Below, piece after piece: positions 21,439-33,400 of a DNA stretch of 64,000 nt. This stretch comes from Symbiodinium natans (Eukaryota > Sar > Dinophyceae > Suessiales > Symbiodiniaceae): positions 1-64,000 of the forward strand of contig CAJNDS010002272.1 in NCBI GenBank assembly GCA_905221605.1. Reading direction: 5' to 3'. The first letter of the stretch is position 1. The number at the start of each line of letters is the position of its first letter. The position numbers were made by a program, and so were the translations under genes. The notes under the pieces are model-generated. The model saw nothing but the letters and a program-made list of their open reading frames with translations. It made no database searches and was not told the origin of the DNA.

Positions 21439-24400
21439 ACCCTATATAAACCCTAAACCCTAAACCTCAAACCCTAAACCCTAAACCACAAACCCTAACC
21501 CTTCAAACTGCCGAGGTGGGCGTCGCCTACGACGCCTTCGTCGCGCCTGTCGCGCGCCCGGCGCCCGCGGCCCTGCCCAAGACCGCCGGCTCAACGCCGG
21601 GAGCAGCTTCCGAGGGCAGCGTGGCGAGGGTTTAGGGTTGAGGGTTTAGAGTTTAGGGTTTAGGGTTTGGGGTTTGGGGTTTCGGGTTTAGGGTTTAGGT
21701 TTTAGGGTTTAGGGTGTAGGGTTTAGGGTGCAGCTTGTAGGCTGTAGGGTGTAGGGTTTAGGGTTTAGGAGTGCAAGCTCCTGAACGTTAGGGTTCTTGT
21801 GGTTAACAAACCAGTTGGAGCTGGTGCCCGAAACCCCTAAGCCCTACACCTGAACCCTAAACTGGACACCCCCAAACCCCAAGCCCCAAGCCCCAAGCCC
21901 CAAGCCCCAAGCCCCAAGCCCCAAACCCCAAACCCCAAACCCCAAACCCCAAAAGCCAAACCCCAAGCCCCCCCACAGCAACATGACCTCGAGGCTGTTT
22001 AGGGTTTAGGGTTTCGGGTTTAGGGTTTTGGGTTTAGCATGGCAACATGATCCCGAGGTTGGGGCTTGGCTGTGGCCGGGCTCGCCGTCGGCGCCCACGC
22101 CGGCCTGGCCGTGGCCTGGCGCTGCCGCACGCAGCGCCAGGCGGAGGCAAAGGATTCGACGCTCAGTCGGCCCCGGGGGGGGGGGGGGGGGGAGGGGGGA
22201 ATCATTGTACTAGAATAACCCCAGCAAAACCCAATTCTATTCATTCAGCGCCCTATATTCGGGTTTTTTGGGGCTTGTTAGGCTTCGTCAGAGCTTCTTA
22301 GGGTTCGTTAGGGTTATTTTGAGGTGTTGGGGTTTTGGGGCTTTGGGCTTGGGGTTTTGGGGGGTGTTAGGGTGATAGAGTTCAGGATTTCATGCCCCTC
22401 AGCCGCACCTGGGATGTTCTGATCTTGTGCGAAGGCTCGGCATGCTTTTCGGGTTTCGGGTTTGGGGTTTAGGGTTTGGGGTTTCGGGTTTAGCTTCCCC
22501 CCTAAATCCCTACATCCCTAAACCCTAAGCCCTCTAACCCCAGAACCCCTAAAGCCCTACACCCCTAAACCCCTAAACCCCTAAACTCCTAAACCCTAAG
22601 CCCAAACCCTAAACCCCCAAACCCCAAACCCCAAACCCTAAACCCTAAACCCTAAACGCTAAACCCTAACCCTAAACCCTAAACCCTAAACCCTAAACCC
22701 TAAACCCTAAACCCTAAACCCTAAACCCTAAACCCTAAACCCTAAACCCTAAACCCTAAACCCTAAACCCTAAACCCAAAACCCTAAACCCAAAACCCTA
22801 AACCCTAAACCCCCACACCCTAAAACCCTACATAGAGCCCAGGAAGTACGTGGAGACCGTTGCAGACCAGCGCCTCTTTGAGCAGGCCCCCGAAAGCTCA
22901 GGGTTTAGGATGTTCAAGGTTTAGGGGTTTAGGGTTTAAGGGTTTAGGGTTTAAGGGTTTAGGGGTTTAGGGTTTAGGGTTTAGGATGTTCAAGGTTTAG
23001 GGGTTTAGGGTTTAGGATGTTCAAGGTTTAGGGGTTTAGGGTTTAAGAATTTAGGGCTTTAGGGTTTAGGGATTTAGGGTTTTGGGCTTGGGGTTTTAGG
23101 GTTCTAGACTTTCAGGGTGTGTCTTATTTTTAAAGGTTCGCCGGAGGAACCCCCTCAATCCTGAACCCTGAACCCTCCAAGCCTGCTTTGAGATCGTTGA
23201 AGGTGTACCTGCAGTACACCTCCGAGTACCTGAAGGGACCGCTCTACTGGCACCCGGACAAAGCTCAGGCACATGTGGTTGTGGTCTGGGGTTTTAGGGT
23301 TTAGGGGTACCCTAAACCGTTTATCCTAAACCTAAACCCTAAACTGAAGCCCTAAACTTAAGCCCGAAACTCAAGCCCTAAACTCAAGCCCTAAACCCTC
23401 GAAACCCCTCGACACCTTCGAAACCCCAAACCCTCAGCTCCAAAACCCTAAACCCGAAACCCTAAACACGCTAAACACCCTAAACACCCTAAACCCCCTA
23501 AACCCTAAACCCCCTAAACCCCCTAAAACCCCTAAAACCCCTAAAACCCCCTAAACCCTAAACCCTAAACCCTAAACCCTAAACCCTAAACCCCCTAAAC
23601 CCCCTAAACCCCCTAAACCCCCTAAACCCCCTAAACCCCCTAAACCCCCTAAACCCCCTACCCCTAACCCCCTAAACCCCCTAAACCCAAACCCCCTAAA
23701 CCCCCTAAACCCCCTAAACCCCCTAAACCCTAAACCCTAAACCCTGAACCCTGAACCCTAAACGCCCTAAACCGAAAGCTCCGAGCCCGGAGCTCCTAGC
23801 CACCTCGCAGGGCTGGCTGCCGGACTACCCGGGCACCCCCATGATCAAGGAGGGGTGTTTAGGGTTTAGGGTTTAGGGCTAGGGTTTAGGGTTTAGGGTT
23901 TAGGGTTTAGGGTTTAGGGTTTAGGGTTTAGGGTTTAGGGGTGGGGTTTAGGGTTTAGGGTTCAGGGGGTTCAGGGGGTTCAGGGGGTTCAGGGTAGGGT
24001 TTAGGGGATTTTGGGTTTAGGGGTCTAGGGGTTTAGGGTTTTGGGGGTTTAGAGTTCAGGGGTTTACCTGGGCTCCCGAGAACCCCGCACCCCAGTCAAG
24101 CCCTGAACCGCCCCCAAGGAAGACCCAGCTCGTGAACCCCCCAATACCCTAAATCCCCTCTAGTTCCTCTGAGCCTCCCCCCCACCCCCCCACCCCCCGA
24201 AACGTAAAGCCCCCAAACTCTAAACACTTTTTCCTAATTAACCCCTAAATCCTAAACACAAAACCCTTGTTACCCCATAAACCCTACACCCGAACCCGCG
24301 ATTGCGCGTCAGGATGGGCTATTGTGCCCTAAAATCCCCCCCTAAAGGGCCTTTTAAAGGGGTTATAGCGGATAATAGCCCGTCCTGGTCTGCACGGAGG

Positions 24401-27400
24401 ACCCTAAACCCTAAACCCTAAACCCTAAACCCTAAACCCTAAACCCTAAACCCTAAACCCTAAACCCTAAACCCTAAACCCTAAACCCTAAACCCTAAAC
24501 CCTAAACCCTAAACCCTAAACCCTAAACCCTAAACCCTATACGGGGGCAACCGAAAGGGAACAGGGAAAGAAACCAACCCTCAACAGTTGCCTATATGGA
24601 TTTCCCAGATCGAACCAGAAACAAGAACACCCACCCCTACGGGGACAGGACAAGGGAGAAGGGACGGGACTACTCCAACCCGTTAAACCCAACCCCAGGC
24701 GTACGTACTTTTTCAACAAAAGCTGACGGCTCTTGGCCATCTTGAGCCAAACAAGATTTCCGGGTTCATTGACCCTTCCAACCCCCAACACTAACTCTTT
24801 TCTACAATACCAGTTGCAGCTCCGCACTCCCCTTGTCCTAGGATTTCCTAGGACACATTGGAGGTGCAGATCTTTTGGCCAAAAACTGCCATTAAGGCAG
24901 CAGCCAGCTGCTTGAAATGCACCGTCATCCAGGACGAAATTATAGCACATTGGCTAAACCCACTAACCACAGAGAATCTTTTTCACCATGATCCTCTTAT
25001 CATTGAAGACTCTTCGGCCTTCTTTACCACAAACCGTGGTCTTCGCTATGCCAAAAACTACTGACTTCTACTATCAGGGATTTCCATACCCTTAATAGTA
25101 ACCACCACATTGTCAGCGCATTGGCTGTTCCAGCGCACCTGTCTCCAGAAAGAGAAAAACCATCCCTTCATCCATACCATCCAATCACTTCTTTTTCCGA
25201 TTGTTGGCAATTTTGAGGTGAAGTTGCAGCAGAATATACTCCAGGTCCGAAACTGTAAGAACAGGATCCTGCACGCACCTTTGAATTGAGGATACCAATC
25301 CTTCTCTCTTTGCGTCCTCAATCGCTTGGCAAGATTGACCCAGCTCCGCATTCACAGTGGTAGACGCTGGTGCATCCGCATCAGATGGACGATCCTTTTC
25401 CTCAGGACCTTGCACCATTACCACCTCTTCCTTTTTGGGACTCTGACTTTTCTCCTTCTTCTTTGTCTTTCCACCGACATTTGACTTTGTGCGCATTTTC
25501 GAGGCTTTTTCCACTGCAGAGACCACCACATTGGATGATGATCCACCCTTCTCAATGATCGCCGGCATCTTCTTCGGCTTTGGAACCATGAGAGTGTAAG
25601 GATCTTCGATAGCTGCAGCTTTCCTCTTCTTTTTTACCTTTTTCATCTCCTCCTCAACGGCAACCTCCGTCTCCGAAGTCTCAACCACTTCTTTTTCTGC
25701 AGGAATATCCTTGCTGGACTCCCTTTCTAGGGACCTCTTTTTGCCTCTTTTGGAATCTTTCTCTTCTCCCAAATTGGCTCGCTCGTACCATATCCTCAGG
25801 TCATTGACCCATTCTTCCACCTCCGCGAGCGAAACATCATACGACTTCACTACTTCGTGAAGTTCCAGCACGGTCAACATACCAGTGGTCCACGAAACCC
25901 ATTCTTGATCCATCTGGTCAGTATCTCCATTGAACTTCAGGAGTTTGAACAATGGGTCCGCCTCTGCTCGAGCCAAATCTGGCTTGCCATTGGACAGAAA
26001 TGAAATCGCCTCCATCAACAGTTCCGTCATTTTGGTATCATCGTCATAAACCATAAAATCCTCCTCACCATCATCGAACTGTTCAGGAGAGATCTCCTTT
26101 TCTCCACCATTTGCACCAGAACTTCTCCTTGGACCATCCCTTGGGGGCGTCCTTGGAGACCTTGGCCTCTGTTCATCCAGCGGAACACCATGCTCGAAGA
26201 CACACCTGTCACCATAACGACACTTCCCAGACCGAGCAAACTGGATGCACCTCACACCAGTTGCATCGTGCGAGAACGCACAATCCTTTCCAGCGAAACA
26301 GTCTCTCCCTGCCACATAGTATTTGCACCAATACGAATGTAGCACCACATCATCTTCTGAATGGATGAATTTGCAGTCTTCACCAAATTTGCAGCGATCT
26401 TTCCCCTTGCTGAACCAATAGCAGAAGCCTTTCTTCCTCTTCTCAAAGCGCTCTGCCTCGTACCGGTCCATAGGGCGATTCTGCTCTACATGAACATTGC
26501 CATGTACCTGGGAACTGCTCCCTTCACCCAACGTGCTATCAGTATTTGATGCTTGGAGTACAGCTGGAAAACCTGGCCTTGGTCCTACCACCTTCATGAT
26601 TGGTTTTCCGCCAGCTCCTGAGCCATGCTGAGACGATCCAAAAACATTGAACATCTTCGTGAAGGCCTTTCTAGTGCCAATCTTCTGCACCCTTTTGATT
26701 GGACGTTTCATTGCTCCAACCTTGCATCCAGATGCGTTCAAACGACACAACCTCCTATACCCAGCTCTATATCCCTTCTTCCAAAGAGCCATAAGAATTT
26801 TAGAGGCAGTAACATTCTCCACCTCTACCTTTTCCAACGGTCCCTCACTTCCCGGAACAAACCCATCCAACCCATCCATATCTGAAGACCTTTCCATCTT
26901 TTTTGACACCACTTCGTCGAGGTAGTCTTCCGAGATCCAGGGTAAGTTCCTCTTAGAGGAAGAATTGTCATCATTGTTTGGTCCTTCACCAGGATACCCT
27001 TTTGTGCTGTCAAAGATCTTACCAGTAGTGCGGTCCTGCATAGAGAAATTAGACGCCACGCGGGAGTACACTGACCACAAGAAAATCCTTGTGTCCGCCA
27101 GTCTTGATGACCCACTGGATGTCTCCTCTTCCGGAGAAACTTCTGGCCCTTTGCCATCCCTTCCAGTCCAGCATCTTCAATGGGGATAAGGGATTCATTG
27201 TTCCCTTGATCAAGTACCGCATCCTCCGGTCCAAGAACTTCCAGCACCGCTGTCGAAGGATCCACTTCTTCATCAGCATCGTCGTCCATCCTTCGCCAGA
27301 GAACCTCCAATTGATCAGCGCAAGTCGCCGCCTGAAGGAACTCCATCAACTGGGCCCTCCCGCGCTGCCAGAGAAATTCCGAAACCATCACTGACCCTTG

Positions 27401-30400
27401 GGCTCCGAGGGTAAGGAACGGATGAACCAATTTGGCTACCCTCGCCATAAGTTCAATGTGAACTTCCATGCCTGGACTGCGACTCCAATCATAGGCAATT
27501 GCCTCCATAGCAGTTCCAAACTTATCAGTATTTTTGAATTCCCCTTCCAGACCAGGAGATAACAATGCACCCATCACCGAAAGAGGATAATTTCCCACCG
27601 CCGGCAAGCACGGATTGTCATGGAACGAATGATGCAAATCACAATAGTATCCTTGATCTCTCCTTTGAAAAAGGAGTGCTCCAGTCCCTAGCTGGGCATT
27701 CATTTCGTCCACTTGAACCATTTCAGCACATATCCTCTGTGCCATAGACGCCATTGCTGGCCAGACGGTACGATCGGTCAGACCGCGACGCATAACCCAA
27801 TCAGTTGTTGGCGACTGAATCAGCGTTCCTGGATCATACACCATAACCACCATCGCACCATCACCCATTGACTGATCAGCATCGTCCTCCAGTGCCAGGT
27901 TCTCATCCTGTTCGCTTGCACCCTCGGATGACATGCTAATAACCAAATTTCGATCCATCTTATTGGACCCCTTCTGGCAGTCTCTTTGCCCCACAGGCAC
28001 TTGCCAACAGCAACCTTCCAATAAATCCGAGTCAGAAGGCCTTTAACCAGCAATTGCTGAAGGTCATCCTTCACCGGACAAACATCCAATATCTTCGCAC
28101 CATCACCACGGAGTTCATTGCTCCCACCTTCTCCTTCTTTTTGGTCAGTCTCCTCGCCAGAAATTTGCACTGCTCCTTCCAGCGCCGTCTCCTGTCCAGC
28201 CACTTCTTGCCCAGGAAGAACTTGAGCGCTTTCAGATACATTCACCTGTCCAGCAACACCTTGCCCAGGTAAAACCTCATCCGTGGAGCCCACCGCCAGC
28301 GAACCAACCATAACTGAGCCATCCCTTGCTCTTTTTTTTGAGACTGTTCAGTTCGACGAGAAGGTTGTGGTAGCGAAAAAACTTGTGAAGTCACTTCTTG
28401 GCGGGTCTCCCCCCGCGACGCTTTGTCGCGCCCTTCGCCAAGGTGAACCGACTTTTTCTGCCCGTCATTGGGGCCTGAAGAACCACCCAGCGGAACATTG
28501 CCACGAATCGCAGTTCTCTGTGAATCCCTTTCTTGCAAAAAGATTTCCCTCATGCGTTGTGCGGCATTGGTCTCCTCCTCGCTTGAATCGCTTGAGGAAG
28601 CGGCATAAGAGACCAAAGCCTCCGCCTGTTCATCATCATCCACCACATCTGCCCACGCTCTGCTGAACCGATACGACAACCCACCACGAGGCTTCAGTTC
28701 CAGTGGCTTTGGCTTTTCCACCACTTCCGCCGGTTGCACTCGTCGTTGTGAACGAGAGCGTGGCACCTGTCGCACTTGTTTTTTGTCCAGCAAGGGCCTT
28801 CCCCTTCTCACAGGGTTTGATCTTGACCGATACTTTTTTGTTGGCGGGTTCACCGGCGGCATTCCAACTCCCACCAACTGCAGCTTCTGTACGCACAGCG
28901 GAGACCTCTGCGCAAGCGTCCAAGCATCACGGTACCTGACCTTATCAAAAAGCTCCCGATAGGAGCCTCTCGGCATGGTTTTTGCACCGGAGCCTTCAGC
29001 TTCACGCACCTGAGTGAGGGTTCGCACCGCCTCTCTTCCAGTTCCCTTGCTCCCAGAAGATTGTTGTACCCGTACAGATGCATCGGAAGGAACTGCTTTT
29101 TCCGGTCCCTCCGGACGATATCGGACACCACCCACCAATTGCAGAATTTTGCATGCGGTCACTTTGTTGATCCCTTTGTCAACCAAATCTTCCACAAAGA
29201 TGAACTCTTGCAAGTCCGACACATTGGTCACACCAAGTGTACTCATCACCTCACTTACATGAGGGGTATACACCCAAAGGTGTTCGTTGCGAGCCATCCA
29301 ATTTTCAATTGGCTCCTCCGGATTTTGAAGCCGAGTACCAGTGGATTCAGCCACCGAATTCTTTTGTTCATCAGCTTCTGCTTCATCCAGAATACCTTTT
29401 TCACCTTCTTTTTGTGACACATTGGTCATTTGCAGCGCTTTTGGTGCCGAGGATGAGGAAGATTCAGCTCCCCCACTCGCAGGTGGCTGAAAAGTGCTTC
29501 TGTCCGAAATCTCCCATCCTCTCTCCTTTTCAAACCGGACCTGATTGGCCACATGTACCAAGTGTTTCAGGAGCGTCAGCCGCTCATCTGACATCTCGTC
29601 GTGGGAGTACTTGCAGAAATTTGACCCTTTCCGGCAACGTCCTCTGAGGTAATAATCGAAACAGCAATGGTGGAACCCCGCGTCCCTTAGTGCCTTCCTG
29701 GAAGCATTGTCCCAAGATTTGCCGGGCTCCCAAGTCCCTTCCAATGCTATGTCATCGTTGTGAAGATACCTGCATGTAGTCCCATATTTACAACCACCTT
29801 GATTGTAATACAGACACAGACGACCTTTTAGCTCACCCGACGTAGGTTCACCCTTTGATGCACCTTTGCCAAAATTGTACTTGGCCCGGAAGGCTAAATC
29901 CTCCCGCTCCTGCTGTGCCTCATCCACTGTACCTTCCTCTGTGGGAGGGTCACCGATGTTCCCATCCTCATCTCCAGCTTCTTGGCTGTTCTTTGGCTCA
30001 GTTGATCCTCCTTCTGGCCAACCTTCACCATAACGACGATGCTCATAGGGACACCCATCACCATTGCGACACCTTCCCTTATTGAAGAACTTGCACAGCT
30101 TGCTGTATCCAGGTGACACAGTCTGTGGAGTCATGTAAGCCTTTTTGTACTGGTCAGGATCCATGTAGGCTTCCATTGGCTTGTTCTCCCTTTTGCTCAT
30201 GGATTGCACTGCACCATCAAGCTCCTGCAAAAATAGCTTGGTGTCCAACCAAAGCGCGTTCCAAAACTCATCTTCCCCTTGATTCAGCACCGTTGCCACC
30301 GCTTCACCCACAACTGGTCGAGTAAATCTCCTTTTTCTGCATGCCAGTTCGAAAAGCGCGTTGTGGTACTGTTTTCGGGAAAAAGTGGTTAGCTTTCCCA

Positions 30401-33400
30401 AGCCTGTGCTTTCTGTACCATCAGGCTTCCAACCATCACTTTGCAAGATGCCATACGCGCGCCGAGCTTCCGCATTGAGGAATGCATGATCTGCAACACA
30501 CTCCTGTAGCTCTTCCATTGGGCGACCCAACAGCATCCCAGTGATTTTTCCAACATAGGCCTCATCTTCGTTTCCATTCTCAAGAAGAGCTTTATAGATC
30601 TTTTCTCCATAAAGTTGCCTTTCCTCTCGTTCTTCTGAGGATAACTCCTGTACCACAAGCCCTTCATCGGGTTGCTCTTCCTCCTGTTTCCAGTCCCATT
30701 GACTGTTGGAATCTTGGTACCATTGACCAGCATACCATGAATCTGTCCACCACGTACTCCAGCCGCTGGGTTTCCATTTACGCAGCGTCGAAGAAGAGTC
30801 CTCCTCGTCCTCTTCCAAAACCAGAAAGGTGTCCAAGATTATGGTACCATCATCTTCCACTCGTTTCACTGTTCCATTGACAGTATCACCAAATTTGAAC
30901 TGATATGTGTTGTTCCCTTCTGCAGGAACCAATACATTCACATCACCATGGTCCAAAAAAGCTCCATACCCATTGATGCAGCGCACTAGACCCATGATCT
31001 CATCTCCCTCTTGATAGCAATGTTTCCCAGGTGATTCCAAGGCTCCCGCTCGGGGCACTTCCTTTGCATGCTCTTCAGAAACCATCTCTGTATCATCGGC
31101 TCCTGGCGCATCCTTTGTCTTCACCTTTGGGTCACACTGCTCGTCCTGCTCCACGAGTCCCACAGGCTCATCTCCTTTGTGCTCCTGGATTTCAGGACCT
31201 CCCTTTCTTTCTGCCAAAGGCTTTGCCTCACCTGCTGCAGTTCGCTCGGTGTCGACTTCCGGCGAACTTCCAGATGGCAACACTTCTCCCTTCATGGGAG
31301 TGGACCCATCATTGGAGTCTTTTGTCTCACCTTCTGCAGCAGGCAAATTTTCTTCCACTGCAGGGCCATTGAGTTGATCATCCACGGCAGGTACATTTTC
31401 TTCCACCGCAGGCTCCTTTGGTTCCATGGTTTCCAAAGGAGAATTGCCACCATCATTGACCACAGCTGCCTCATCGGCTCCGGTGTAGCCCTTGCTATTT
31501 CGTTCCTCGCAGCTAACTTCAGGTTGCACCAGTGCGTCCACCTGTGAACCTCCGTCATCAGCTGCTGCGGAGACCTGCGCCCCATTGTTGCAGTCGCCCG
31601 TGGAACGTGACACCATATGCACCTCAACCCGTGCTTCCTTCGCACTCCAGGTACTATCTGGCGCATTGACCCGCGCATCATTGGCGCTCCAGGCCTCATC
31701 TTTCAGATCTTCCGTGTCTCCAGCTATTCCAGAAGCTTCTTTTTCCCCTTGAATGGCAGGATTCTTGGCACCAAACGAAGAGACCTCCTCAGTCGTAACA
31801 CACAACTTTTTCCCTCCGTCTTCCGAATCTCCAGGACCACCTTCCTGAACGACAGGTACCACATCCACCACTCGCTCTTCTGCAGCCGACACAGTTCCGA
31901 TCACCACATTGGGCATTTTTCCTTCTGGACCCACCGATTCCACCGCTGCCACACCCTCAGAAAGCGCTTCCATTTCTTCCCGATCCAGATGTTGAGCTTC
32001 AGCGAACCCGAGGTCGGGGCGTCACCGCCAGCCCTAAGACCGCTATCCCTGATAGTAGAGGACAAATCTTTTTCACCTAAACTATTTACACTACCCTGGA
32101 ATGCCCTCGTAGACTCAGGCGTCGGAGTAGAGGATGAAGAACCCAGTGCAGCCTCCATTTCCAGCTCATTGCCCGAAGGAGACCCAACCACCTCGTCACT
32201 CTTCATCTTTTCACCTACAACCGGCAACGTCCACTTGCTTTCCTGCGTATCCAGGCAGTAGTAATATTGTCTCCCATCTTCATGGAGGTGCCATTCCCAC
32301 GTTGTCCCATCGCACGCTTTGATCAGATGCTCATCTTTCCGAAAACCATCCCTTTCAGAGACTTGACGCATCTCATCCTCTTCTTCTGACAACTGTCGCA
32401 ACCTTTCAGCCTCCATCTGTAAGATCTCCTCCTCCCCCATGGCGTATTCAGCAGCTGGTGCAGCTTCAAAGCTGTCCGCGCCCTTCTGTTCGTAACCGCT
32501 TCCACCACCTTGGGAACTCGAAGAGGGATCCCCTTTAATCTTGTTCAGAGGCCTCCTGGCCGCTTGCAGCACTTCTCCAATCAGATCGGTCTGAGACCCT
32601 TGGTCTACCATTCGGCCCGAAGTCGAAGTAGACGGCTGATACCCGTGTTTTTGCAACACTCGTAAAACAGTCACCTCCATTTCACGATCTATACCACCAG
32701 TCGCGTCCCAGTTCCTTTTTTCACCAGGCTTTGGCGATACAGAGACAGCACGTCCTTCAGCTTCAGCATTGCTAACCATATCCACATTGGGATTCATACC
32801 CACATTGGGGTTTTCCGCAACCAAGGCTTCTTCCAGATGTTCTTCAGCGCCGGGAATCACCTCTTCCAGCACCGCTCTTTCACCCAGAGACTCAGCTGCA
32901 CCATTTCCAGCTCCACCATTCTGTCCACCATCCGAGGAAGGTTGGAGCCATCGCTTGGGAGAAGGCATTGCTTCTTGATCCCAAAGATCTTAAGACAACA
33001 CTCAACCGCAGGGAGCCTAATTTGGGCTCATAACCTACGGGGGCAACCGAAAGGGAACAGGGAAAGAAACCAACCCTCAACAGTTGCCTATATGGATTTC
33101 CCAGATCGAACCAGAAACAAGAACACCCACCCCTACGGGGACAGGACAAGGGAGAAGGGACGGGACTACTCCAACCCGTTAAACCCAACCCCAGGCGTAC
33201 GTACTTTTTCAACAAAAGCTGACGGCTCTTGGCCATCTTGAGCCAAACAAGATTTCCGGGTTCATTGACCCTTCCAACCCCCAACACTAACTCTTTTCTA
33301 CAATACCAGTTGCAGCTCCGCACCCTAAACCCTAAACCCTAAACCCTAAACCCTAAACCCTAAACCCTACCCACCCTAAACCCTAAACCCTAAACCCTAA

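Larger units (their letters stand above)
24540..33322 (-). mobile_element. LTR retrotransposon, CCCH/S1 coding, no pol seen
   Basis: 8,783-bp element on the minus strand: 5' LTR 33,036-33,322, primer-binding site, coding region 32,968-25,185, polypurine tract, 3' LTR 24,540-24,826. The two 287-bp LTRs look identical by eye, so insertion is recent. LTR ends are TG...TA and the duplication is 5 bp. The primer site matches the anticodon arm of initiator tRNA-Met, as in Drosophila copia, which favours a Ty1/copia affinity. The predicted products carry RNA-binding motifs (WW-like, S1-like, SAM-like, CCCH x6) but no YVDD reverse transcriptase, HHCC integrase or protease motif that I can find. It is therefore probably non-autonomous and mobilised in trans. 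It lies in antisense within a G2 intron. Confidence 0.85.

Noticed and set aside
33237-33247. A genuine spliced-leader RNA gene
   Set aside because: Only 11 of 22 nt match, and no donor-site GT follows. It is a leader-like fragment at most.
24540-33322. Reverse transcriptase, integrase or protease in the LTR element
   Set aside because: Searched the ORF products for YVDD, SLYGLKQ-like, HHCC and D(S/T)G contexts. Only a lone DSG in ORF 1 without family context was found. A profile search is still needed.
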